The notes under the pieces: model-generated | Told to the model about the DNA's origin: nothing | What the model saw: the letters and a program-made list of their open reading frames with translations, nothing else | Database searches by the model: none | Program-made: the position numbers and the translations under genes | Part shown: piece by piece, positions 25,347 to 34,022 of the stretch | Numbering within the stretch: the stretch's first letter is position 1 | Layout: each line of letters begins with the position of its first letter | DNA from: a bacterium | GTDB taxonomy: Bacteria > Hinthialibacterota > Hinthialibacteria > OLB16 | NCBI GenBank assembly: GCA_022072055.1 | Contig: JAJVIK010000005.1 | Location: 62,001-126,000 of the forward strand | DNA: 64,000 nucleotides | Direction: 5' to 3'

Positions 25347-26486
25347 ATGCGTCTGTCAATCACTGGATTGGTTTCGTTCCATCTGCTGGTTTGCCTGGCG
25401 GCGAATGGCCAGGACCGAGGTTTCAACGGACTGTACATGAACCTGGGCTCGCTGCCGCGTCTTTCGGATGCCGCCTCGCGTTCGATCAGCGCGGAGAATT
25501 TCACGGGCGAGAAGGGCAAGGCGGGGATGGCCACCGAGGGATTCGGCGCGCATGCCGCGCGCGACCTGGGGCAGGGCTGGAAGGTCTCGCCCGCGGTGCA
25601 TATCGAACCGACCTCGACTTTCACCCTGGCGGACATCGAAGGCCCCGGAGCGATTCAGAGCATCTGGATCACGGGCGGGCTTTCGCGCGAGACCATCTTG
25701 CGGATCTATTGGGACAACCAGGAGCAGCCCTCGGTGGAGGTTCCGATCACCGACTTTTTCGCTTGCGGGTGGGGACCTTACGTTCAGATCAATTCGATTC
25801 CGGTGAGCGTGAACCCGAAGAGCGGTTTCAACTGTTTCTGGGTGATGCCTTTCAAGAAGCATTGCCGAATGACGCTTGAGAACCGCAAGAAGGAGAGGAT
25901 CGGATGTTACTTCCAGATCAATTACACGCTCACGCGGGTGCCGGACGACGTGGCCTATTTCCACGCCCAGTTTCGCCGGGTGAACCCCCTACCCTACAAG
26001 GAGGTCTACACGATCGTGGACGGCATCCAGGGAGAGGGGCAGTATGTCGGGACATACATGGCCCGTCAGGTGAACAACAACGGCTGGTGGGGCGAGGGGG
26101 AGATCAAGTTCTATCTCGACGGCGACAAAGAATTCCCGACCATCGCGGGCACGGGAACCGAGGATTATTTTGGTGGGTCGTACAATTTTGACGTGGACGG
26201 ACAATACACGGCGTACTCCGGGCCGTACCTCGGCATGCCGCAGGTGATTCGCCCCGATGGAACCTACAAGGCCAACCAGCGGTTTGGGCTGTATCGATGG
26301 CACGTGATGGACCCGATCCGGTTCAAGAAGGATCTCAAGGTGACGATCCAGGCGTTGGGCTGGAGGAGCGAGGGGCGCTATCTGCCGCTCCAGGACGATA
26401 TCGCAACCGTGGCTTACTGGTACCAGACTCTTCCCACCGCGCCCTTCCCACCGCTCGGGGACAAGGACTTCTTGGAGATACAGTAG
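25347..26486 (+). CDS. GH172-type glycoside hydrolase (DUF2961), secreted
   Basis: The 379-residue protein has a signal peptide (LSITGLVSFHLLVCLAANGQ) followed by the DUF2961 fold, a double jelly roll now classified as GH172 (fructofuranosidase, arabinofuranosidase or difructose-anhydride chemistry). Diagnostic motifs are IEPTSTFTLADIEGPGAIQ, VEVPITDFFACGWG, FNCFWVMPFKK and, most clearly, GTGTEDYFGGSYNF with the candidate acidic residue E272. ATG at 25347 is chosen with GAGGAG about 10 bases upstream; the longer frame lacks a signal peptide at its N-terminus. It is divergent from the MlaA fusion gene and followed by a large inverted repeat. Confidence 0.88.
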   Translation: MRLSITGLVSFHLLVCLAANGQDRGFNGLYMNLGSLPRLSDAASRSISAENFTGEKGKAGMATEGFGAHAARDLGQGWKVSPAVHIEPTSTFTLADIEGPGAIQSIWITGGLSRETILRIYWDNQEQPSVEVPITDFFACGWGPYVQINSIPVSVNPKSGFNCFWVMPFKKHCRMTLENRKKERIGCYFQINYTLTRVPDDVAYFHAQFRRVNPLPYKEVYTIVDGIQGEGQYVGTYMARQVNNNGWWGEGEIKFYLDGDKEFPTIAGTGTEDYFGGSYNFDVDGQYTAYSGPYLGMPQVIRPDGTYKANQRFGLYRWHVMDPIRFKKDLKVTIQALGWRSEGRYLPLQDDIATVAYWYQTLPTAPFPPLGDKDFLEIQ

Positions 26487-26501
26487 AGGGGCGCCGGTGT
26501 T

Positions 26502-26585
26502 GAATCGTGGAACTCACGGAAGGCATGGAAGGATCCTGGAATCCGTTTTCCACGCCTTCCGCAGCCTCCTTTGACTCCACGATTC
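26502..26585. repeat. Nested inverted repeat between convergent genes
   Basis: Outer arms of 10 bases (26502-26511 with 26576-26585, perfect) enclose inner arms of 14 bases (26517-26530 with 26548-26561, 13 matches). The whole element is 84 bases and sits between the stop codons of the GH172 and radical SAM genes. It may terminate both transcripts or be an interspersed palindrome. Confidence 0.7.
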
Positions 26586-26599
26586 AGAAAGCCAAGTAC

Positions 26600-27823
26600 T
26601 CAGCGAACGCTCATCCTCCGCAAAAACTCCTCCCTTTGTGCGAGCGCTTTCTGCTGGCGCTTCCATTCTTCGGCGAGGCGCTTGAGGTCGGGGTCGGCGT
26701 GACGGAAGAAGCGCAGGAACGACTTGCAGAAGTGGTTCGAGCCGCCATCGGCGGGATCGCGCAACCGGTCCTTGGTGCAGCCCCCATGACAGTGCGCGAG
26801 ATAGTCGCAGGAGTAACACTCCTGGGGCATGTCCGCTTTCATCTCGCCGAATTCCTTTTGGCGCGGGGAGTTGAGCAGGTGGATCAGGGAGTCGTTAAGG
26901 ACATTGCCAAGCCTCCACTCCCCCTCCACGAAAAAGTCGCACGAGAACACATCCCCGTTATACTCCACGACCACATAGTTCCCGCATTCCGAAAGCAGGG
27001 TGCACTCCGGGGGAGGAACATTCACATAGGTGTGAAAGATCGAATCGAAATAACGGACCGAAACGGTCGGTTTCCCGGAGCGGAAGTCTCCCTTCCAGCA
27101 GTCGAAGATCTCGCACAGGAACTTGCCGTAGTCCTCGGCGGAAACCGAGAACTCCGCCGCCTTGGTCGGGTCGTTCGGGTCGCGCTCCACGCAGGGAATA
27201 AACTGCATGAAGCGAATGCCGAGGTCCTTGTGGTGATTATAGATGTCCTTGGCAAACCGGACCGAGTAGGAGTTCACCACCGAGAGCGCGTTGTATTCCA
27301 CGTTCTTGGCGCGCATGAGCAGCGCCGCCGCGCGGACCTTCTCGTAAGTGGGTTGCCCGTTGCGGGTCACTCGATAGTGATCATGGACATGCGCCGGGCC
27401 ATCGATCGAAAGGCCCACCAGCCAATGGGTTTCGCGGAGGAAGTCGCACCACTCCTCATCCATCAGGAGACCGTTGGTCTGAAGGCCATTGCCGACAATC
27501 TGCCCGTTCGTGCCATACTGCCGTTGGAGACTCACCGCGCGGCGAAAGAACTCGACCCCCATCAGGGTCGGTTCCCCGCCCTGCCAACCGAAGGAGATTT
27601 GGCTGCTCCCGCCGCGCATGGCCTGGCGGATGAGGCTCTCCTGAACCTCCTCGGACATCCGCCGCCCCATCTGACGGCCCATGCCCTTTTCGGAATCGAA
27701 TCCGGGGCGCGGGGTCCCCGCGCGGTCGAGATAGAAGCAGTACTTGCAGTCGATGTTGCAGTCCGCTCCGGTGGGTTTGATCAGCAGTGAGGATAACGGT
27801 TTGAGGACTTCGAGGTTGCGCAT
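26600..27823 (-). CDS. Anaerobic sulfatase-maturase-like radical SAM protein
   Basis: The 407-residue protein matches anSME: LLIKPTGADCNIDCKYC with cluster cysteines C22, C26 and C29, ISFGWQGGEPTLMG in the SAM strand, LVGLSIDGPAHVHDHYR, and SPASM-type cysteines CTLLSECG, DVFSCDFFVEGEWRLGN, CYSCDYLAHCHGGC. anSMEs convert Cys or Ser of sulfatases to formylglycine. No sulfatase gene is in the window, so its client is elsewhere or it modifies another protein. It lies 32 bases downstream of the CehA-like metallohydrolase gene, probably in the same operon. Confidence 0.9.
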   Translation of the reverse strand: MRNLEVLKPLSSLLIKPTGADCNIDCKYCFYLDRAGTPRPGFDSEKGMGRQMGRRMSEEVQESLIRQAMRGGSSQISFGWQGGEPTLMGVEFFRRAVSLQRQYGTNGQIVGNGLQTNGLLMDEEWCDFLRETHWLVGLSIDGPAHVHDHYRVTRNGQPTYEKVRAAALLMRAKNVEYNALSVVNSYSVRFAKDIYNHHKDLGIRFMQFIPCVERDPNDPTKAAEFSVSAEDYGKFLCEIFDCWKGDFRSGKPTVSVRYFDSIFHTYVNVPPPECTLLSECGNYVVVEYNGDVFSCDFFVEGEWRLGNVLNDSLIHLLNSPRQKEFGEMKADMPQECYSCDYLAHCHGGCTKDRLRDPADGGSNHFCKSFLRFFRHADPDLKRLAEEWKRQQKALAQREEFLRRMSVR

Positions 27824-27855
27824 CGGGGATATCTTCCGCTCAAGTCGTCTTGATC

Positions 27856-30009
27856 TTACTTCGGGATTTTTCGGGCGGATACCCTCTCTTGGAGCTTGGT
27901 GAATCTCTTGCGTGCGGCGGCGATTCGCTCACGCGCCAGGGCATCCTGAGCGCGTGATTCGGGGGAAACCTCGAGATGAGAATTCCAGGCGCGCTCCACC
28001 GCATCGCACCAGCCCACGAAGTAATCGGCGTCCTCCGGGCTTGCGGCCAAGACATCCTTGCCGTCCACCAACACATAAACCGGCGAGGTGTGCGCGAACT
28101 GCCCCTGACCAAGAGGACGTCCCTCCAGCTCCGAGGCGAAGAACGGGCATTCCGGACCGGTCACTCGAGCCGCGATCCATGCGCTGCCTGCCAGTGGGGT
28201 GTCCTCGGAAACTCGTAGGTGATCCGCCCCATGCGCCATGAAGGCTCGGAGGACTTGTCCATTGGCGACCAACTCCAGTCGGTCCAGCGGCCCGAGCGAG
28301 GCCGCTTCGCAGGTGATCGAGACCACCGCGCCGCCTGCGACTGGCACGGTCGCTCCCGGCCCTTCGCCACCCACCCGGAGATCGAGGAGCGGGCCGTTGG
28401 TCACAAAGGTTTTCCCTTCGCGGTAGGCGCGGGCGATGGATTGCATGTCTCGCTTTTTGGGGTGGACATAGGTTCGCACGGCGCCGATGGGCTGACGGCC
28501 CTGGTCCACATGGAAATCGGTGGAGGCGGAGAGAGTGGGGCGGAGGCCGAGGTTCCAGAGCCGGTAGAGGTCGCGGAGTTTGAGGTCGAGCTGGTTCCGG
28601 CTCCCCTCTTGAGTGAGCAGGTCCACCGCGCAGCGCGCCCCTAGCGCCAGGTCGATGGGGAACTCTCGTCCCGGAAGATGCGATGAAAGCGATGCCAGCG
28701 CCCCGAATTCGCGCCCCTCCTCAAGCGGACCGTAGGGATGCCCGAAACACAGAACCCCACCCTCTCCTCGAATGGCGGCATCCCGGTCGAGATGCATCGG
28801 ACCGTCCTCAAAGCGCGGATCGTCGCGCGAGTTCGCTGGAACTCCGATGGGGCAGACATGTCCCCAGAAATCCTCGGTGATTTCTTCGGAGAGCTCCGCG
28901 ACAATCCCTTCCGCATCCGGGAAGCGAACGCCGTCGGGATAGCGATCGGCGCCCATGAAGGGCAGGAAATCGAGGCCCTCCGCGCGCGCCACCCGAAGGA
29001 TGTCCTTCCAGGTGAGGCTGGTGAAAAGGCTGCCGCCATGACGGTAGAGGTGGGTGTGGTGGTCCCCGCAGAACCAGCCGCGCGCGGGCCAGTTCCATTT
29101 GCGCGTGAGGTTCACCTCAATGGGGAGCCCCGCGCGCGAATTGCCGGTCACCTCAAAGCGTTGTGTCCATGGCTCATACTCAAACCCCTTGGTGACAGTG
29201 ATTTGATGCGCCCCCTTTGGGAGGATCAGTTCGATCAGTCCATCCCGCGGCGGGTGGAAGGAGTCGGATGCCATGCCATAGGCAATGCAGCCGCGCGGCG
29301 CGCCCCTTCGCGGGCCATGAGTGGCGCCATCGGTCACGGAGGCGAGGTGAATCCTGGCGACAGTGGGCTGCCCCAGTTCATCTCGGCTGTGAAGGAGCAC
29401 ACGTTGTTGTCCGGCGGGCACCGGGTCTTCGCCGGGGTACGGTTCAAGCCGGAGCGAATCGACATCGAACCCACCCGGCAACGGCTCATGCGTGACCAAC
29501 GCGAAGGACGCTTGGATGGACGCACAATCGGGTGGGGTATCGAAGAGCACCCACCCCGGTCGCCAGCCATGAGTCTGCCAGCAGTGCGTATGGCTCCTCG
29601 AAGCTCCCAAGCTTGCGCCGGACCGGTTCAAGAACTCGATCTCAACGCCGGAGAACTCGGCGCGAAAGCGCCAAGCCTTTTCGCCGCGATAACGCGCCAG
29701 CCATTCGAGGAGGTAGGTTCGGTCCGCTTCAACTCCAAAAGGCGGCGAGGTCCAGCGTTGTGAGCCGGAGAGGCCGGAGAGTCGCAGGGCGCGACTCCCA
29801 TCGGCGGGGGTCTCGGCGGTCCAGGCTGATGCGCGCGCCTCCTCAGGCCCGGTGTAGGTCCATCCGAGCGGGCCCGAACCGGCGCCATCGGGCTGTTCCA
29901 GGGATTGGTTGAGGTGGGTCCGGTCAAGGCTTTCTCCGCCACTCGGATGCGGCAGGAGGATGAAAAGCAGCGCCAGGACCGCAATTGAGGAGGGTGGATG
30001 AGCGGGCAT
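27856..30009 (-). CDS. CehA/McbA-type PHP metallohydrolase, secreted
   Basis: The 717-residue protein has a signal peptide (SIAVLALLFILLPHPSGG), an N-terminal beta-sandwich region (residues about 40-200), a second beta-rich region with carboxypeptidase-regulatory-like character (GLIELILPKGAHQITVTKGF), and a PHP metallohydrolase domain starting at GWFCGDHHTHLYRHGG. STDFHVDQG, later in that domain, carries further metal ligands. This is the build of CehA/McbA-like proteins, some of which hydrolyse phosphoesters or carbamates; the substrate here is unknown. ATG at 30009 is used for the signal peptide; the frame extends to 30039. Upstream partner of the anSME-like gene. Confidence 0.82.
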   Translation of the reverse strand: MPAHPPSSIAVLALLFILLPHPSGGESLDRTHLNQSLEQPDGAGSGPLGWTYTGPEEARASAWTAETPADGSRALRLSGLSGSQRWTSPPFGVEADRTYLLEWLARYRGEKAWRFRAEFSGVEIEFLNRSGASLGASRSHTHCWQTHGWRPGWVLFDTPPDCASIQASFALVTHEPLPGGFDVDSLRLEPYPGEDPVPAGQQRVLLHSRDELGQPTVARIHLASVTDGATHGPRRGAPRGCIAYGMASDSFHPPRDGLIELILPKGAHQITVTKGFEYEPWTQRFEVTGNSRAGLPIEVNLTRKWNWPARGWFCGDHHTHLYRHGGSLFTSLTWKDILRVARAEGLDFLPFMGADRYPDGVRFPDAEGIVAELSEEITEDFWGHVCPIGVPANSRDDPRFEDGPMHLDRDAAIRGEGGVLCFGHPYGPLEEGREFGALASLSSHLPGREFPIDLALGARCAVDLLTQEGSRNQLDLKLRDLYRLWNLGLRPTLSASTDFHVDQGRQPIGAVRTYVHPKKRDMQSIARAYREGKTFVTNGPLLDLRVGGEGPGATVPVAGGAVVSITCEAASLGPLDRLELVANGQVLRAFMAHGADHLRVSEDTPLAGSAWIAARVTGPECPFFASELEGRPLGQGQFAHTSPVYVLVDGKDVLAASPEDADYFVGWCDAVERAWNSHLEVSPESRAQDALARERIAAARKRFTKLQERVSARKIPK

Positions 30010-30250
30010 CGCGTTTTTGGGCCTATACGTTATCATCAACCTGAACGGGTCGAACAGAGAGAGGCGCGATTCCCGCTCTTCTTGCGTGGCTCCTGGGTTG
30101 TTTCAGGTTCCCGGGAGGAGCCATTGCGGCGACACCCTGCCGATTAGAGTGGTTCTCGGGTAGGCCAAATGCCATTGAGGCGTTGGATCGAGGTAGCCCA
30201 GACGAGTCGCTTCTGTTGCGGAGGAAAGCGCTTCTAATTAGCATTTCCGG

Positions 30251-30532
30251 ATGATTCGGAGCTTCCGATGCAAGGAGACCGAACGGATTTGGAGGCGGGA
30301 GTTCTCTCGGCGCTTCCCCGCTGAGCTTCAGCGGCTGGCCCTGCGGAAACTCGCGATGATCGATTCGGCGGGCGCGCTTGAGGATGTAAGGATTCCGACC
30401 TCCAACCGATTGGAAAAGCTTTCGGGAGATAGGCAGGGGCAGTATAGCATTCGAATCAATCGACAGTGGCGGATCTGCTTCGAGTGGATTGACGGTGACG
30501 CGTACGCGGTGGAGATGGTTGATTACCATTAG
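30251..30532 (+). CDS. higB: HigB/RelE-family toxin
   Basis: The 93-residue basic protein begins MIRSFRCKETERIWR, has the middle LNRLEKL-like segment (SNRLEKLSGDRQGQYSIRIN) and ends with WRICFEWIDGDAYAVEMVDYH. These are the standard HigB features: YSIRINxQWRICF and a C-terminal VxMVDYH. HigB toxins cleave mRNA on the ribosome. The toxin gene precedes the antitoxin, the usual order for hig modules. The start has no ribosome site, so initiation may be leaderless or weak. Confidence 0.93.
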   Translation: MIRSFRCKETERIWRREFSRRFPAELQRLALRKLAMIDSAGALEDVRIPTSNRLEKLSGDRQGQYSIRINRQWRICFEWIDGDAYAVEMVDYH

Positions 30533-30544
30533 GAAGACAGTCCA

Positions 30545-30850
30545 ATGATCAGTGGAAAGATTCCCCCCATTCATCCGGGAGAGATCCTCCTGGAGGAGTT
30601 CTTGGTCCCCATGGGGATCAGCCAGCTTCGTTTGTCGAAAGGGATTTCGGTGTCACCGCGAAGAATCCATGAGATCATTCATGGCAAGCGCGGAGTGAGC
30701 GCAGACACCGCGATCCGCCTGGCGCGCTTTTTTGGAACCACTGAGCAGTTTTGGATGAACCTTCAATCTCTTTACGATCTGGAGGCGGAAAAGGACCGCC
30801 TGGGGGCACGGATCGATAAAGAAGTCGAGGTTTATGCGGCCTCGTCCTGA
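30545..30850 (+). CDS. higA: HigA-family antitoxin
   Basis: The 101-residue protein is a HigA/VapI XRE-type helix-turn-helix antitoxin: PPIHPGEILLEEFLVPMGIS, then ISQLRLSKGISVSPRRIHEI, and ADTAIRLARFFGTTEQFWMNLQ. It binds HigB and represses its own operon. It starts 12 bases after the higB stop with AGGA upstream. It converges on dxr with only 8 bases between stops. Confidence 0.95.
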   Translation: MISGKIPPIHPGEILLEEFLVPMGISQLRLSKGISVSPRRIHEIIHGKRGVSADTAIRLARFFGTTEQFWMNLQSLYDLEAEKDRLGARIDKEVEVYAASS

Positions 30851-30858
30851 TTCCGAGA

Positions 30859-32001
30859 TTAGCCCCGCGCGCGGGCCCGCACGCTCTCGCGTGTCCGTCG
30901 CTCGATCTCCAGGATGGTCTCAAAATCCAGTGCCGACGGATTGGAGAAGGCTTCGAGCTCGGCCTCGATCAAACGGCTGATGTCGCCGAACCGAATCCGC
31001 TCGGCAAGGAACGCGGCGACCGCCTCCTCGTTGGCCACCGAGAGCACCGCGGGGTAGCCGCCGCCCAGTCGACAAGCCTCGCGGGCCATGGCGAGACACG
31101 GAAACCGTTCGAGGTCCGGCGCGGCGAAGGTAAGCGACCCGAGCGCGGGAAGGTCGAGGGGAGGATCCCGGCGCGGGAAGCGGTCGGGGAAGCTGAGGGC
31201 GAACTGGATGGGGATTTTCATGTCCGGAAGCCCCATCTGGGCCATCACCGCGCCATCCGCGAACTCCACCATCGAGTGAACAATCGACTGCGGATGGATC
31301 ACGACATCGATTCGGTCCACCGGAAGGCCAAAGAGGTGGTGGGCCTCGATGACCTCCAGTCCTTTGTTCATCAGGGTGGCGGAATCGATGGTGATCTTCT
31401 TGCCCATGGACCATGTGGGATGATTAAGGGCATCCGCGGGACAAGCGCTTTCGATCCGCTCGCGGGGCCACTCGCGGAAGGGCCCCCCTGAGGCGGTGAT
31501 GACAATCCGGCGGATGCGCCTGAGGTTCTCTCCTTGAAGGCACTGGAGAATCGCGCTGTGCTCCGAGTCGATGGGAAGGATCGGCCGATTCAGGCGGCGC
31601 GCCTCGCCCATGAGGATTTCCCCGCCCATCACCAGAACTTCTTTATTGGCGAGCGCGATCCGCTTCCCGGCGCGGAGGGCCGCCAAGGTGGGAATCAGGC
31701 CCGCCGCCCCCACGGTGGCCACGACCACGGTGTCGGCTTGTGGGTGTGTGGCGACCTCGCACAAGCCCTCGCTTCCGGCCCCCGCCATCCGGCAGCCATT
31801 GGGAAGCCCGGGCAGGGCCACGCCGCACTCCAGGGAGGCGATCCTCGGTTTGAATTCATGAATCTGCGCGGCGAGGAGATCCTTGTTGTGGCGCGCGGAC
31901 AGGCCCACAACCTCGAAGTCTTGCGGGTGGTCGCGGACCACTTCCAAGGTTTGTGTCCCGATCGAGCCGGTCGAGCCTAGGATTGAGATCCGATGTTTCA
32001 T
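30859..32001 (-). CDS. dxr: 1-deoxy-D-xylulose 5-phosphate reductoisomerase
   Basis: Dxr makes 2-C-methyl-D-erythritol 4-phosphate from DXP with NADPH, the second step of the MEP isoprenoid pathway. The 380-residue length and motifs fit: GSTGSIGTQTLEVV at residues 9-22, ALANKEVLVMGG, LPIDSEHSAI (metal and substrate site), GPFREWP and KITIDSATLMNKGLEVIEAH. HPQSIVHSMVEF follows, and the C-terminal domain is complete. The usual partners uppS, cdsA and rseP are absent; an unknown gene lies 59 bp upstream on the same strand. Starts at ATG. Confidence 0.97.
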   Translation of the reverse strand: MKHRISILGSTGSIGTQTLEVVRDHPQDFEVVGLSARHNKDLLAAQIHEFKPRIASLECGVALPGLPNGCRMAGAGSEGLCEVATHPQADTVVVATVGAAGLIPTLAALRAGKRIALANKEVLVMGGEILMGEARRLNRPILPIDSEHSAILQCLQGENLRRIRRIVITASGGPFREWPRERIESACPADALNHPTWSMGKKITIDSATLMNKGLEVIEAHHLFGLPVDRIDVVIHPQSIVHSMVEFADGAVMAQMGLPDMKIPIQFALSFPDRFPRRDPPLDLPALGSLTFAAPDLERFPCLAMAREACRLGGGYPAVLSVANEEAVAAFLAERIRFGDISRLIEAELEAFSNPSALDFETILEIERRTRESVRARARG

Positions 32002-32060
32002 CGCGTGAGATTATCGCACATGCGCCCCGATTAAAGCAGTTGTGGGAAACCGTGGCATGG

Positions 32061-32840
32061 TTACCTGGAGGCCAGAAAGTCCCGAACCCAGTTGGCCTGC
32101 TCCTGGTGACCATCGATCAGCACCGCGGCCAGGATCGAGTATCCCTGGATCAATCCCTCGTTCACATAGCGCTCAACGCGCTCCCATTGGAATTTGAGGA
32201 GCTCCATCGGCACCCCGGCGCGGAGGGTGTAATCCCGCAGATAACAGCCGAGGATGATGGGCTTTCCCGGAAAGAGGTTGCGGCAGCGCGCAAGGTCCTC
32301 ATCGAGCTTGAGGATGTCGGCGGATTTCCACACCCAGAGGTTGATGATGTCCATGAACTCCACGAACCCCGCCCAAGCTTCCGGGTCGAGCTCATGGGTA
32401 TAGACCACCGACCACAGCTTGAGGTTTGGGGCGTTCGACTTGAGGGCCTGATAGACCTCCCCATATTGTTCGATCCGAATCCCGCCGCGCTCCACCAAAC
32501 CCTTCATGTCATCGTGGATGGCGCCGGTGAGGTTGGGGAATTTCGCGGCGAGCCGGCTCACATTCTCCGCCTCGCGTTTCACCGACTCCGGCGCGCAATC
32601 CACGAGATGCCGGGCTCCTCCGCTGGGCGAGTCCTCAAACTTCCATTTGGAGATGTCGCAGACCACCTCTTTCTTGTCGGAGAGTTTCCCGAGCGCGAGA
32701 TCATTGTTGGGATGGAACATGAAGCAGACCCGCTCCAGACCGAAGTATTCCGCCCCTTCCCCGACCCCGAAGATGGAGGGGGGCACACCCGGATCAAGCC
32801 CCTGCCCTTCCCAGATCCAACCGACATCCCGCAGGCCCAT
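32061..32840 (-). CDS. Conserved protein of unknown function
   Basis: From the chosen ATG the protein has 259 residues, with no signal peptide and no family I recognise. Sequence features are a run of alternating strands and helices (FGLERVCFMFHPN, LTGAIHDDMKGLVER, NLKLWSVVYTHEL, PIILGCYLRDYTL) compatible with a TIM barrel, and several acidic residues at strand ends (IHDDM, THELD), as in glycosidase-like barrels. It is not assigned an activity. ATG 32840 was picked because GAGGTG sits 9 bases upstream; the frame continues upstream into the divergent gmd gene, which makes longer starts implausible. It lies just upstream of dxr on the same strand. Confidence 0.55.
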   Translation of the reverse strand: MGLRDVGWIWEGQGLDPGVPPSIFGVGEGAEYFGLERVCFMFHPNNDLALGKLSDKKEVVCDISKWKFEDSPSGGARHLVDCAPESVKREAENVSRLAAKFPNLTGAIHDDMKGLVERGGIRIEQYGEVYQALKSNAPNLKLWSVVYTHELDPEAWAGFVEFMDIINLWVWKSADILKLDEDLARCRNLFPGKPIILGCYLRDYTLRAGVPMELLKFQWERVERYVNEGLIQGYSILAAVLIDGHQEQANWVRDFLASR

Positions 32841-32978
32841 GATGGAGTTCACCTCGGCAATGAGTTTGAGTTGGAGGATGCCCAAACCAGTCTGGCCACC
32901 CAACCGACGTGATGCTATGGTTTGCCCCTTCAATCGTACGGCGATTCTTGCGTATTTGGAGAGGAGTTCCCCCCACCG

Positions 32979-34010
32979 ATGGCGAAAAAGGCCTTGATTA
33001 CCGGCATTACGGGCCAGGATGGATCGTATCTGGCTGAATTCCTCCTGGCCAAAGGCTATGAGGTCTTCGGCATCATTCGCCGTCAGAGCACTTTCGGCAC
33101 CGCGCGCATCCAGCATATCTTCGATGAACCGACGAAACCGGGCGCGAGGCTCCGGTTGATCTACGGCGACCTCACCGACGCCAGCGCCTTGAACAAGATT
33201 CTCCGGACCATCCGGCCGGATGAGATCTACAACCTCGGGGCGCAGAGCCATGTTCGGGTGAGCTTCGATGTTCCCGACTACACGGCGGATGTGGTGGCGC
33301 TCGGAACTCTACGGCTTCTGGAGGCGATTCGAGATTCGGGAATCTCGCCGCGCTTCTATCAGGCAAGCTCCAGCGAAATGTACGGCAAGGTTCAGGAGAT
33401 TCCCCAGACCGAGCGAACTCCCTTCTATCCCCGCAGCCCCTATGCCTGCGCCAAAGTGTTTTCATACTGGATCACGGTCAACTACCGCGAGAGTTATGGT
33501 CTTCACGCCAGCAATGGGATTCTCTTCAACCATGAATCCCCGCGCCGCGGCGAGACCTTTGTCACCCGCAAGATCACGCGCGCGCTCGCGAACATCCTCC
33601 ACAAGCGGCAGGACAAGCTCTATCTCGGCAACCTGGACGCCAAGCGGGATTGGGGTTACGCCGGGGACTATGTGGAGGCGATGTGGCTCATGCTTCAGCA
33701 GGATGAACCCGAAGACTATGTGATCGCGACCGGGAAGAATTATTCGGTCAAGGAGTTTCTGGAAGCCTCCTTTTCCTACAAGGGTTTGGATTGGCGGGAC
33801 TATGTGGAAATTGACCCGCGATACTTCCGGCCCGCCGAGGTGGACGAGCTCCTCGGCGATCCGGGCAAGGCCAAGCGCCAATTGGAGTGGGAGCCAAGGG
33901 TCGGGTTCGAGGAATTGGTCCGCATGATGGTGGACCATGATGTCGAGGATATCCGCAAAATCGTGGAGGGAGATCGGAGCAAGATCTCCCAACAAGGTGA
34001 GATGCATTAA
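32979..34010 (+). CDS. gmd: GDP-mannose 4,6-dehydratase
   Basis: Gmd converts GDP-D-mannose to GDP-4-keto-6-deoxy-D-mannose, the branch point to GDP-fucose, rhamnose, perosamine and colitose. The 343-residue protein begins [20 protein letters not shown] (NADP-binding glycine motif) and has [34 protein letters not shown] and [35 protein letters not shown] supplies the catalytic Tyr-Lys, and [20 protein letters not shown] follows. GGAGAGGAG lies about 12 bases before the ATG. It starts a three-gene operon; the next gene is 12 bases away and encodes a DegT-family enzyme. Confidence 0.96.
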   Translation: MAKKALITGITGQDGSYLAEFLLAKGYEVFGIIRRQSTFGTARIQHIFDEPTKPGARLRLIYGDLTDASALNKILRTIRPDEIYNLGAQSHVRVSFDVPDYTADVVALGTLRLLEAIRDSGISPRFYQASSSEMYGKVQEIPQTERTPFYPRSPYACAKVFSYWITVNYRESYGLHASNGILFNHESPRRGETFVTRKITRALANILHKRQDKLYLGNLDAKRDWGYAGDYVEAMWLMLQQDEPEDYVIATGKNYSVKEFLEASFSYKGLDWRDYVEIDPRYFRPAEVDELLGDPGKAKRQLEWEPRVGFEELVRMMVDHDVEDIRKIVEGDRSKISQQGEMH

Positions 34011-34022
34011 AATCAGTTCTTT

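Noticed and set aside
30009-30251. Prophage or integration site around higBA
   Set aside because: No integrase, att-like direct repeat or composition shift was seen; the module appears as a lone toxin-antitoxin pair.
32841-33251. Upstream extension of the unknown protein into gmd
   Set aside because: It would overlap the divergent gmd coding region by over 270 bases; the GAGGTG-supported ATG at 32840 is better.
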